Positions 7,450-15,180 of a DNA stretch of 15,883 nucleotides are shown here, piece after piece (the stretch's first letter is position 1; the number at the start of each line of letters is the position of its first letter). The DNA lies in NCBI GenBank assembly GCA_022561525.1, contig JADFRB010000004.1:1-15883 (forward strand). Direction: 5' to 3'. The DNA is from Nitrospinota bacterium (GTDB lineage Bacteria > Nitrospirota > Nitrospiria > Nitrospirales > UBA8639). The position numbers and the translations under genes are program-made. The notes beneath the pieces are model-generated. The model saw nothing but the letters and a program-made list of their open reading frames with translations, did no database searches and was not told the origin of the DNA.

Positions 7450-8088
7450 CTAGCGAGGGATTCCCAAATCTGTTGAATTGGCGATCATTGCTCCGGCTGC
7501 TTGCATCTCTTCGAGGGCTTTCTGGGAATCCTTAGGTTGCGCATTGATTCCGCGAACGCCATCCTCCAACACCACGACCCGAAATCCCAATCGACAGGCA
7601 TCAAGGACGGTTTTCTTCACACAATAGTCCGTGGCAAGCCCGATCACAAACAGTGTCTGCACTTCTAAATCTTCAAGGCGTTCTTCTAACGAGGTGCCAT
7701 CGAATCCCGAATACGCTTCTTGTCGTGCATTGGTTGCTCCCGACACAATCAATGTTCCCGGGGCCATTTTCAAATCAGGATGAAATTGGGAGCCCCATGA
7801 ACCTTGCACGCAATGCGGGTGCCAGGGTCCGCCTTGGGCTTGAAAGGAACAATGGTTCTCTGGATGCCAATCCCGTGTTGCAACAATCGAAAACCCTTCA
7901 CGGGTAAAGAAGCGAATACATGCATTGGCAACGGGAATGACTTGATCGCCCTCGACCACTGCCAAGGCCCCACCTGGACAAAAATCATTTTGCAGATGGA
8001 CTAATAAAAGAACGGACTTTCGATCGGGTTGGGGAACGGTCGAACGATTTCTACTGTCAGGGCTGGTTTGCGATTTCGCGAGTTTCAT
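7450..8088 (-). CDS. Nicotinamidase-like protein of the isochorismatase hydrolase family, with altered catalytic residues
   Basis: This 212-residue protein aligns over its length with nicotinamidase PncA, which converts nicotinamide to nicotinate in NAD salvage. Family motifs are clear: QNDFCPGGALAV (33-44), the metal-site pattern DWHPENH (Asp73, His75, His79) plus His92 in WHPHCVQG, AYSGFDGTSL (125-134), and GLATDYCVKKTVLDA with the nucleophile Cys156. Two of the three residues of the usual catalytic triad are not there. The Asp that normally precedes xQND is His31 (codon CAT), and the Lys of the usual KG motif before YSGF is replaced by Ser-Gly (Ser116). It may therefore be inactive on nicotinamide or act on something else. 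An N-terminal extension of about 22 polar residues precedes the fold. The ribosome site at 8088 is weak. It stands alone between repeat-bearing gaps. Confidence 0.85.
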   Translation of the reverse strand: MKLAKSQTSPDSRNRSTVPQPDRKSVLLLVHLQNDFCPGGALAVVEGDQVIPVANACIRFFTREGFSIVATRDWHPENHCSFQAQGGPWHPHCVQGSWGSQFHPDLKMAPGTLIVSGATNARQEAYSGFDGTSLEERLEDLEVQTLFVIGLATDYCVKKTVLDACRLGFRVVVLEDGVRGINAQPKDSQKALEEMQAAGAMIANSTDLGIPR

Positions 8089-8100
8089 CTGGTTAATTCT

Positions 8101-8191
8101 TCGTGATGCGTGATGCGTAAAGCGTCATGTGTGGAGGAAAATCCTTAATTCCGGTTTGTTCGCATCACGCTTTACGTTTCACGCATTACGT
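8101..8191. repeat. Inverted heptad repeat between argB and the nicotinamidase-like gene
   Basis: The left arm (8101-8131) reads as heptads tcgtgat, gcgtgat, gcgtaaa, gcgtcat. The reverse complement of the right arm (8161-8191) reads acgtaat, gcgtgaa, acgtaaa, gcgtgat. The arms align in register with about 25 of 31 bases the same, including ten in a row (cgtaaagcgt). The loop is about 29 bases. It lies between the argB stop (8193) and the start of the next minus-strand gene (8088), in the same kind of position as the hairpin at 391-484. Confidence 0.8.
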
Positions 8192-8192
8192 C

Positions 8193-9086
8193 TTAAGCCA
8201 CAATTTCCGTGCCTATGCCCTTGTCTGTAAAAATTTCTAAGAGAATTGCATGAGGGATGCGTCCATCGATAATATGCGCTTTGTGCACACCCGCTTCGAT
8301 GCCCTTCAAACACGACCGGACTTTGGGCAACATGCCCTCGTTGATCGTGCCTTTCTTCACCATTCGTTCGACATCTTTTTTCGAGAGAGTGGAGAGATGT
8401 CGATTGTCCGAATCACGGATTCCTTTTACATCGGTCAGGACCAACAGCTTTTCAGCTTTCAACGCACCGGCAATGGCACCGGCTACAAGATCGGCATTGA
8501 TATTATGTGGCTTTCCTTTTCGATCAACACCAATTGGCGCGATGACCGGAATAAAATTATCCTGCTGAAGCATGGTCAGGATTGCCGGATCGATTGTATC
8601 CACTTCGCCCACAAATCCATAATCTTCATCAGAATGACTTTGTGCATCTTGGCTGAGCCCCTGAGCCCAAGCCTTCGCACTAAAGGGTTTACTGAGGATT
8701 AACTTTCCATCTTTACCGGTAATGCCCACGGCTCGGCCGCCATGCTGGTTGAGCATGGTCACGATTTCTTTGTTGATTTTTCCTCCCAAGACCATTTCCA
8801 CCACATCCATGGTTGCTTGATCCGTGACTCGAACGCCTCGCTTAAAGGTCGACTGAATGCCTAAACGAGAAAGCATCTCATTAATCTGTGGTCCGCCTCC
8901 ATGAACGATCACCGGATTGAGTCCAACATATTTCATCAATACCACGTCCTCGGCAAAGCCGTCTTTCAGATTATCCTCGGTCATGGCTTTTCCACCGTAT
9001 TTAATGACGATGGTCTTTCCCGCAAACGTCCGAATATACGGCAACGCCTCAACCAGAACATCGGCTTTCTTAATCAATCGTTCCAT
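8193..9086 (-). CDS. argB: Acetylglutamate kinase
   Basis: This 297-residue enzyme phosphorylates N-acetyl-L-glutamate with ATP, the second step of arginine synthesis, in the cytoplasm. Visible landmarks of the amino-acid-kinase fold are VIKYGGKAM with the ATP-site Lys29, [14 protein letters not shown] (59-72) for substrate and phosphate binding, FKRGVRVTD (81-89), [12 protein letters not shown] (195-206), [10 protein letters not shown] (214-223) and [11 protein letters not shown] (250-260). The N-terminal helix (about 1-20, [18 protein letters not shown]) is the element that in arginine-inhibited homologues links dimers into a hexamer, so feedback inhibition by arginine is likely (inference). 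The length is typical. The start at 9086 gives this helix in full; the ribosome site is weak. It follows hslU after a 79-base gap with a repeat hairpin. Confidence 0.97.
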   Translation of the reverse strand: MERLIKKADVLVEALPYIRTFAGKTIVIKYGGKAMTEDNLKDGFAEDVVLMKYVGLNPVIVHGGGPQINEMLSRLGIQSTFKRGVRVTDQATMDVVEMVLGGKINKEIVTMLNQHGGRAVGITGKDGKLILSKPFSAKAWAQGLSQDAQSHSDEDYGFVGEVDTIDPAILTMLQQDNFIPVIAPIGVDRKGKPHNINADLVAGAIAGALKAEKLLVLTDVKGIRDSDNRHLSTLSKKDVERMVKKGTINEGMLPKVRSCLKGIEAGVHKAHIIDGRIPHAILLEIFTDKGIGTEIVA

Positions 9087-9105
9087 GGCTTTTTAGAATC
9101 GTTAT

Positions 9106-9162
9106 GCGTGAAGCAAAAAAAATGTTTTCACGCTTTACGCTTCACGGATTACGCGTTACGTC
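9106..9162. repeat. Heptad repeat array with hairpin between hslU and argB
   Basis: On the minus strand the stretch reads acgtaac, gcgtaat, ccgtgaa, gcgtaaa, gcgtgaa, then a T-rich spacer, then ttcacgc. GCGTGAA (9133-9127) can pair with TTCACGC (9112-9106) around a loop that contains eight T. The units are the same as those at 8101-8191, but the second arm is shortened, so this looks like a worn copy. It fills the gap after the hslU stop and may act as a terminator or processing site. Confidence 0.75.
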
Positions 9163-9165
9163 CCT

Positions 9166-10569
9166 CTACAGGATATACCGGCTCAGATCCTGATCCTTCA
9201 CAATATCGCTCAAATGCTTTGTGACATAGGCTGCATCAATGACCACTTTTTTCTCAACCAGTTCTTGCGCGTCAAAGGACACATCTTCTAACAATCGCTC
9301 CACAACGGTGAATAACCGTCGTGCACCAATGTTTTCCGTTCGATCATTGACCTCGACGGCGGTGGCGGCAATTTCTTCAACGCCATCTTTCGTGAACTCA
9401 AGCGTGATACCTTCAGTTTCCAGCAAGGCTTTATATTGCTTCACGAGAGCGCTTTGAGGTTCCGTTAAGATCCGAACCAAATCCTCTTTTGTCAGGGCCT
9501 CTAATTCAACTCGGATTGGAAACCGGCCTTGCAACTCCGGAATCAGGTCTGACGGCTTGGCCGCATGAAACGCGCCTGCGGCGATGAAAAGAATATGATC
9601 CGTCCGAACCGGGCCGTACTTCGTATGAATGGTCGAGCCCTCGACGATTGGCAGTAAGTCTCGCTGCACGCCTTCGCGTGAAATATCGGGTCCCATATTT
9701 TTTTCCTTACCCGCGATTTTATCGATTTCATCAAGAAACACGATGCCTGACTCTTCCACACGATTGACGGCCTCACGAGTGATTTCATCCATATCGAGAA
9801 GCTTTTGTGCTTCCTCTTGGGTATAATATTTCAACGCCTCGGGAATTTTCATGATCCGGTTTTTCCTCTTGCCCGGCATCATGCCACCCAACATTTCCCG
9901 AAGATTATTTTCGATGTCTTCCATGCCACCAATATTCGAAATAATGCCGACCGGTAGACCGCGTTCCTTGACTTCGATTTCCACGGTTCGTTTATCCAGA
10001 GTCCCTTCGCGTAACTGCTTGCGCAGTTTCTGCCGAGTAGAATCTACTGGCTCCATGGTTTCTTTACCATTCGACTCCTCGCCATCATCCTGGAAGCCGG
10101 TGGTTCGTGGCTTGCTCGAAGGTAGCAATAAATCCAATACACGTTCTTCCGCCATATCTTCGGCCTTGCGTTCCACTCGCTCCAGCGAAGAGCTTTTGAC
10201 CATGTTCACAGACTGTTCCGTCAGATCGCGGATGATGGATTCGACATCTCTGCCAACATAGCCCACTTCCGTGAACTTGGACGCTTCGACTTTTATGAAG
10301 GGCGCATCTGCGAGCTTCGCAATGCGGCGCGAGATTTCTGTTTTACCCACCCCTGTTGGCCCGATCATGATGATATTTTTAGGGTAGATTTCTTCTCGAA
10401 GTTCCGGGTCCAATTGTTGCCGGCGCCACCGGTTTCGCAACGCAATCGCGACCATCCGTTTGGCATCGCTCTGACCAATCACATATCGATCCAACTCTTC
10501 GACGATTTGTCGCGGAGTCATGTCAGCTAATTTCCCAGGCTGAGTAGGGGTGTCTGTTTTTTTCATCAT
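9166..10569 (-). CDS. hslU: ATP-dependent protease ATPase subunit HslU (ClpY)
   Basis: This 467-residue AAA+ unfoldase forms hexamers that feed proteins to the HslV peptidase. Landmarks are Walker A GPTGVGKT (70-77), pore loop GYVGRD (103-108), the variable I-domain about 110-245 with an acidic linker around 158-175, Walker [14 protein letters not shown] (275-287), and the sensor-2 GARR (416-419). The C-terminus DLSRYIL is the tail that inserts between HslV subunits. The AAA+ core and tail are complete, so it should be active. The first ATG at 10569 overlaps the hslV stop as ATGA; a second ATG follows directly at 10566. The gene is last in trmFO-xerC-hslV-hslU. Confidence 0.98.
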   Translation of the reverse strand: MMKKTDTPTQPGKLADMTPRQIVEELDRYVIGQSDAKRMVAIALRNRWRRQQLDPELREEIYPKNIIMIGPTGVGKTEISRRIAKLADAPFIKVEASKFTEVGYVGRDVESIIRDLTEQSVNMVKSSSLERVERKAEDMAEERVLDLLLPSSKPRTTGFQDDGEESNGKETMEPVDSTRQKLRKQLREGTLDKRTVEIEVKERGLPVGIISNIGGMEDIENNLREMLGGMMPGKRKNRIMKIPEALKYYTQEEAQKLLDMDEITREAVNRVEESGIVFLDEIDKIAGKEKNMGPDISREGVQRDLLPIVEGSTIHTKYGPVRTDHILFIAAGAFHAAKPSDLIPELQGRFPIRVELEALTKEDLVRILTEPQSALVKQYKALLETEGITLEFTKDGVEEIAATAVEVNDRTENIGARRLFTVVERLLEDVSFDAQELVEKKVVIDAAYVTKHLSDIVKDQDLSRYIL

Positions 10570-11102
10570 AGGTGCAACTCTTCAATAACGATTTCCCGAT
10601 TGGTGTAAATATCAATGCCTCCGGCAATGTTCATGGATTCCAGCACAATGGTCTTCGAATTTAACTCCGTATTGGCTATTAAGGCTCGAGCCGCCGCTAG
10701 GGCATACGGCCCGCCAGAACCAATGGCCAAAATGCCATCTTCGGGTTCAATCACATCGCCCGTCCCGGACAAGATAAAGGACTGCGTGCCATCCGAGACA
10801 GCCAGCAACGCTTCCAAGCGACGCAGCACCCGATCCGTTCGCCAATCTTTCGCTAACTCAACGGCCGCCCGCGTCAGATTCCCTCGGTATTCTTCCAGCT
10901 TCACATCGAACTTTTCAAATAAGGTAAACGCATCCGCGGTGGCTCCAGCAAATCCGGCCAGGATTTTGTCATGATACAGACGCCGGACCTTGTGGGCATT
11001 GGCTTTCATCACCGTGGTGCCCACTGTGACTTGGCCATCGGAGCCCATGGTCAGGGCTCCATTACGCCGGACCGAGAGGACTGTGGTTGAACGTATTTTC
11101 AT
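10566..11102 (-). CDS. hslV: ATP-dependent protease peptidase subunit HslV (ClpQ)
   Basis: This 178-residue N-terminal-nucleophile peptidase forms the double-ring core of HslUV. The family pattern [10 protein letters not shown] is present with the catalytic Thr at residue 6, SDGQVTVG with Asp22 and the catalytic Lys38 (HKVRRLY), and [16 protein letters not shown] (126-141). Escherichia coli HslV starts MTT, so only Met is removed; here a five-residue leader (MKIRS) must be cut off to free Thr6, as in several other bacterial lineages. The start at 11102 has AAGGAAAG upstream and overlaps the xerC stop as ATGA. There is no better internal start before the Thr. The stop overlaps hslU in the same way. 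Confidence 0.97.
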   Translation of the reverse strand: MKIRSTTVLSVRRNGALTMGSDGQVTVGTTVMKANAHKVRRLYHDKILAGFAGATADAFTLFEKFDVKLEEYRGNLTRAAVELAKDWRTDRVLRRLEALLAVSDGTQSFILSGTGDVIEPEDGILAIGSGGPYALAAARALIANTELNSKTIVLESMNIAGGIDIYTNREIVIEELHL

Positions 11103-12082
11103 GCTTTCTTTCCTTTGTTGGTCGTGGGGACCTGAGGCGTGTTTCCTGCTCGTGGATGCGCCTGGTCGTACACTTCCATCAGACGATCCATTGCCAGATG
11201 TGTATATTTCTGTGTGGTTCCCAATGAAGCATGCCCGAGGAGTTCCTGGATCACACGAAGGTCGGCACCTTCATCCAGCAAGTGGGTGGCAAACGAATGT
11301 CGCAATGTGTGCGGCGTCACATTCCCGACCTGAAGCTGCCTGGCATATTGTTGCACCATCCGTTCCACACTTCTGGCCGACAATCGGCCCTTTCGATTAT
11401 TTTGAAAAACCGGACGGTCTTCAGGAAACGCCTGGGATCCCGCCCCCATCGATTCCTCAGCCATCTTGTCCGCGGATAATTTAGCCGAACCTAATGCCAC
11501 ATAATCGTGAATCGCGTCAATGGCCACTTGCCCGATCGGCACGAGTCGCTCCTTTTTGCCTTTCCCACGAAGCCGCACCATGCCATCATCAAAATTCACA
11601 TCCCCCCAATTCATACCAACCAATTCACTGACTCGCGCACCGGTGGAATACAACGTCTCCAAGATGGCCCGGTCCCTCGCCGTTTTGGCACCGGCCTTTT
11701 CGTCCGGCGCCTCCATCAACCGCTCCGCGTCGTCTTTTGACAGCACGCGCGGCAGATGCTGGCCAACCCGGGGCGTTCGAATGAATGCCGCCGGATTTGT
11801 GGCAATCAATTCTCGTTGATTTAAATACTTAAAAAAACTTTTGAGGCAGGCCAGCTTTCGGGCTTGCGATGTTTTTTTATCCTGCCTCTCAGCTAACCAA
11901 ATTAAAAACTGGCGAATCGTCGTCGGGTCAATATCTCCAGGGCCCGGAACGGTTTCCCCATGGACGCCTCGCAAAAACGCGACAAACTGTCGAAGGTCCG
12001 ACTGGTAACTGCGAAGGGTTTCGCGGGAAGCACCCCGCTCAAGATCCAGATGCGTTAGGAAAGCGCGAATTGCGTCTTCCAT
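11099..12082 (-). CDS. xerC: Tyrosine recombinase XerC
   Basis: This 327-residue site-specific recombinase is expected to act with XerD at dif to resolve chromosome dimers. The N-terminal SAM-like core-binding domain spans about 1-100, and the catalytic domain about 110-305 with Arg150 ([11 protein letters not shown]), Lys174 (RGKGKKER), His258 and Arg261 ([12 protein letters not shown]), His284 ([16 protein letters not shown]) and the nucleophile Tyr293. All catalytic residues are present. It is about 30 residues longer than Escherichia coli XerC; an insertion at about 198-225 ([15 protein letters not shown]) accounts for most of this. Its position between trmFO and hslV is a known conserved arrangement (as in the codV-clpQ-clpY group of Bacillus), supporting XerC/CodV over a phage integrase. 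The start lies 28 bases inside the end of trmFO. Confidence 0.94.
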   Translation of the reverse strand: MEDAIRAFLTHLDLERGASRETLRSYQSDLRQFVAFLRGVHGETVPGPGDIDPTTIRQFLIWLAERQDKKTSQARKLACLKSFFKYLNQRELIATNPAAFIRTPRVGQHLPRVLSKDDAERLMEAPDEKAGAKTARDRAILETLYSTGARVSELVGMNWGDVNFDDGMVRLRGKGKKERLVPIGQVAIDAIHDYVALGSAKLSADKMAEESMGAGSQAFPEDRPVFQNNRKGRLSARSVERMVQQYARQLQVGNVTPHTLRHSFATHLLDEGADLRVIQELLGHASLGTTQKYTHLAMDRLMEVYDQAHPRAGNTPQVPTTNKGKKA

Positions 12083-13371
12083 GCTTGAAACTCATCCATC
12101 GCACGTTGGTGAATCAAGCGCCGTTTCTGTTCCTTGTCGCGAATCTTCGTGGGAAGCGGCGGAAAGATTCCAAAGTTGGTATTCATTGGCTGGAAATACC
12201 GAGCATCACTCGTGGTAATATAATTGATCAACGCCCCATGTGCCGTAGCCAACGGAGGAGTGATCAAGGGTAAATCAGCCAACGCACGGGCGGCGTTGAT
12301 TCCAGCCAAGCCTCCGCTTGCCGCGGATTCAGTATACCCCTCGACCCCAATAATACATCCCGCCAAAAAGGTTGTCCCTCGCATTTTCAACTGCAGGGTA
12401 TTCCGCAAGAGCTCAGGAGAATTCACAAACGTATTTCGATGCACACTCCCAAACCGCAGAAACTCGGCCCGCTCAAGACCGGGGATCATGCGAAACACCC
12501 GCTGCTGCTCAGGATACTTTAACTTGGTTTGAAACCCCACCATGTTATAACACGAACCGTACCGATTTTCCGCACGCAATTGCAGCACCGCATGCGGTCG
12601 TGTGCCAGTGCGCGGATCAACCAGCCCCACGGGTTTCATCGGACCAAAGGTTAAGGTCTGCTTCCCGCGTTCGGCCATGACTTCAATCGGGATGCACCCT
12701 TCGAAGTACGGGACTTTCTCAAAGTCCTTGGATTCGACTTTTTCTCCCGCCATTAACGCATCATAAAAGGCCGTATACGTGGCTTCATCCATCGGACAAT
12801 TCACATAATCCGCGCCGCCCTTATCATAGCGTGATGCACGAAAGGCCTTGTCCATATCAATGGACTCCGCATCGATGATTGGGGAAATGGCATCAAAGAA
12901 GGCCAGGTTCTTTTTATGCGTCAACTCGGTCAAAGCCTGCGCCAAACTTTCCGACGTCAAAGGCCCCGTGGCCACGATGCAAATAGCATCAGTCGGAATC
13001 TCTCGAATCTCTTCACGAATGATCCGAATATTCGGATGCGATTCCAACGTTCTCGTAATTTCTTGTGCAAAAATATCGCGATCAACCGCCAGCGCGGCAC
13101 CAGCCGGCACTCGAGCCAATTCAGCCACTCGCATGACCAGTGAATTCAACAGCCGCATCTCTTCTTTCAAGATGCCAGGTGCGCTAATCGGGTCAGCGGA
13201 TCCCAAAGAATTCGAACACACAATCTCAGCCAAATTGCTCGTCTTGTGTGCCGCCGTCTCTTTCTTTGGCCGCATCTCATAAAGGGTGACCTTTGCCCCA
13301 CGCTCCGCCGCCTGCCAAGCCGCCTCCGACCCCGCCAGCCCGCCACCAATTATGACCACATCATCGCGCAT
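12055..13371 (-). CDS. trmFO: Methylenetetrahydrofolate-tRNA-(uracil-5-)-methyltransferase TrmFO
   Basis: This 438-residue FAD-dependent enzyme makes 5-methyluridine at position 54 of tRNA, using methylenetetrahydrofolate as carbon donor. The dinucleotide-binding motif VVIIGGGLAGSEAAWQAAER is at 5-24, followed by LYEMRPKK (30-37) and SNLAEIVCSNSLGS. The two cysteines known to matter in the family (53 and 226 in Bacillus) match Cys52 and Cys226 here (PYFEGCIPIEV). The segment KPVGLVDPRTG and the C-terminal GCIIGVEGYTESAASG also fit. Length is typical. It is related to MnmG (GidA), but MnmG is over 600 residues, so TrmFO is preferred. It is the first gene of the trmFO-xerC-hslV-hslU group and overlaps xerC by 28 bases. 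A promoter lies about 90-115 bases upstream. Confidence 0.96.
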   Translation of the reverse strand: MRDDVVIIGGGLAGSEAAWQAAERGAKVTLYEMRPKKETAAHKTSNLAEIVCSNSLGSADPISAPGILKEEMRLLNSLVMRVAELARVPAGAALAVDRDIFAQEITRTLESHPNIRIIREEIREIPTDAICIVATGPLTSESLAQALTELTHKKNLAFFDAISPIIDAESIDMDKAFRASRYDKGGADYVNCPMDEATYTAFYDALMAGEKVESKDFEKVPYFEGCIPIEVMAERGKQTLTFGPMKPVGLVDPRTGTRPHAVLQLRAENRYGSCYNMVGFQTKLKYPEQQRVFRMIPGLERAEFLRFGSVHRNTFVNSPELLRNTLQLKMRGTTFLAGCIIGVEGYTESAASGGLAGINAARALADLPLITPPLATAHGALINYITTSDARYFQPMNTNFGIFPPLPTKIRDKEQKRRLIHQRAMDEFQAWKTQFALS

Positions 13372-13734
13372 TAATCGTCGCTCGTTTCTAGTCGGTCGTA
13401 TTTTGTGAAAATGCCAAACATGTAACAGGAAATTCTAGGAAAATGGGCAAGAGAGGCATTCTAGGGAGCTAGTAAAAACCCTGTCAAGGAAGAGGGGGAG
13501 GGGCAAGTTTCTAAAGTATTTGCAATCTAAGAGTCGAGATCAAAATACACTGCCTACTATCACATGATTGGTCATTTCCGACATTTTTAATCGGGAATCC
13601 AGATTTGGATTTTATTATATGCAGGGTTTCGCGCCTGCAGACAAGGTTCCTTCCACTTAGCTCAGGACAGACTTCCTATGAGGTTGTGAAGTCCTCATTG
13701 TTACGCAGTTGATCTTAAGTATTGTATGTTATAT
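13372..13734. other. Intergenic region between trmFO and the IS110 remnant
   Basis: No gene is supported here. It holds the trmFO promoter (13458-13487), a small hairpin GCAGG/CCTGC (13621-13638), and an inverted pair GACTTC/GAAGTC at 13670-13693. GACTTCCTAT (13670-13679) recurs at 14994-15003. The part from about 13600 to 13734 may belong to the right end and flank of the insertion element, but no boundary can be drawn by eye. Confidence 0.4.
13458..13487 (-). promoter_or_regulatory. Sigma70-type promoter for trmFO-xerC-hslV-hslU
   Basis: On the minus strand a perfect -35 TTGACA (13487-13482) is followed after 18 bases by TAGAAT (13463-13458), five of six matches to the -10 consensus. Transcription would start near 13450, leaving a leader of about 80 bases before the trmFO ATG at 13371. 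A second TCCTAGAAT lies downstream at about 13440-13432 without a matching -35. The promoter is on the trmFO side of the IS110 remnant, so the element does not cut it off. Confidence 0.6.
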
Positions 13735-14920
13735 TCACCCCATATATGGCTCATCGTACGGCACTTGGTGTTGCCACATGCGGAAAATGTTTTTCAACCA
13801 TTTAGCCCCCAAGGCTCGGAGCGCCTGGTTGTGCCGATGCCCACGAGCTCGACACTGTTGATAGGAACTCTTAGCCCACTCACTCTGTCTCAGCGACTGA
13901 AAGGCCAACTGTCAAATCACCTGCCGGAGGTACTTGTTGCACGCGACACGGAACCGCACGACACAACTTTTCCCACTCTGCCGCGTCAACGGAACAGTCC
14001 CAGCCCGGGCTTGCAGGTGGCTCCAGGATACCCAGCGACCCGAGGCATCGCCCAGTTCGGCCCACAAGCGGGAAATCATCGTGCCACTGCCGCCTCCCGG
14101 CAGCGTCTGCATCCACTCAGCCGCCTGGAGGGTCCCGAAAAAACGTTCAATCTCCATCTGGTAGTCCGTCACCGCGCGGTGAGTCACCAACACCTGCACA
14201 ATCAGCACGGCCACCAAACGGGCCTTGGCCCGCACGACATGCTCGGGCACGGGCACTTGCGGCGCTTTCAGGTGCGCCCACAACTCCGTCGTCCGTGCCG
14301 GGCCCAGCCGATGCTGGCGCGCAAACTGCTGCCACTGGCTCAGCCGCAGCGTGGTCAGCCTGACCGGGGTCGGATAGGTTTGCAGAAATTCCAACGCCAG
14401 CTGCGTCGTCAAGTCCCCAAAGAGGTCCAGCACGCGGGGATAATACTCCTTGAGAGTGCTCGTGAGCTGATGGAGCATCCGCGTCTGTTGGCGCACGAGC
14501 CGCGTGTGATCGCGGGGCAGGAGTTTGACTTCTTGCGCAGCCACCGAACTGGGTCGCAGGGGCGGGAGATGCGCGTGATCGGTGCGTAGAAACTCCACCA
14601 AGACCCGCCCATCAAACGCATCACTTTTCGAGGCACTCATGCGAAACCGATCGCGCGCCCGATCCAAGGCTTTGGGATTCACGGGATACACGACCCCGCC
14701 ATGATCCAACAGACAATCCACCATACGCCCGTCGGGCTTCTCAATGGTCGCCCACAGCTCCATGCCGGCGGCACGCCATTCATCGAGTTGTCGCCCTCAG
14801 GCGCTCAGCCCCGTCGGCGTGTGAGCCACCTCCCTTCCCACACGATGCCGCCGGTTTCCTCCCGGACACACACGCCAGGCTGCTCATCCCCCAATCCACG
14901 CCCAGGTAATACCGTCCCAT
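13735..14920 (-). pseudogene. IS110-family transposase, degraded by two frameshifts and two in-frame TGA codons
   Basis: The gene begins at 14920 with MGRYYLGVDWG, which holds the first Asp of the RuvC-like DEDD domain. A one-base loss in a G run (near 14889) moves the frame to DEQPGVCVREETGGIVWEG. A second loss near 14832 moves it to VAHTPTGLSA, followed by TGA at 14797-14799. The main frame then runs to a TGA at 13912-13914 and shows ELWATIEKPDGRMVDC, YPVNPKALDRARDRFRMSAS and KSDAFDGRVL (Glu and Asp residues of DEDD). The C-terminal Transposase_20 region includes RLWAELGDASGRW and LTRQSGKS. Past that TGA the same frame still encodes about 58 typical residues (QCRARGHRHNQALRALGAKW, then YDEPYMG) ending at 13735. 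Total length would be about 395 residues. Both TGA codons sit where Trp (TGG) would be plausible. With four lesions it should be inactive. Its G+C content looks higher than that of its neighbours. Confidence 0.9.
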
Positions 14921-15165
14921 GAGCTTCTCCTTTCTCGAAGCGTCCCACCGCGCGTGAACGACTCGTTGGCCTTATATCGGTCCTCATGGGGACGACTTCC
15001 TATAGAACGTTGCTTGCCGTTCCTTGCCCGAGGGAGACGGTCTGTCCTGGCTCCTTTGGAGGGAGTAGGCTTCTTTGCTCCTCGCCCCAGCAAGCGTCAG
15101 GGATGCATGACCATGAATACAGAACAGAACGTTACCACAAAGTACTCCAGGTGATTATATAAGGC
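14921..15165 (-). ncRNA. Possible bridge-RNA region at the left end of the IS110 element
   Basis: About 245 non-coding bases lie upstream of the transposase start, where IS110-group elements encode the bridge RNA that pairs with donor and target DNA. On the minus strand the stretch can form several small stem-loops: TTGCT/AGCAA (about 15091-15073), CTCC/GGAG (about 15064-15050), GAACG/CGTTC (about 15023-15006), GTCC/GGAC (about 14991-14978) and AACGA/TCGTT (about 14968-14958). No coding frame in it resembles a protein I know. The call rests on position and fold potential; the element is degraded, so the RNA may also be defunct. Boundaries are approximate. Confidence 0.45.
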
Positions 15166-15180
15166 TTGTCGAACCAATTA

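Noticed and set aside
8250..8702. A 150-codon open frame on the plus strand
   Set aside because: It is antisense to argB, whose coding sequence is complete and well conserved.
13726..14589. A 287-codon open frame on the plus strand
   Set aside because: It lies opposite the IS110 transposase, is rich in Arg, His, Gln and Pro as expected of an antisense shadow, and has no recognisable domain.
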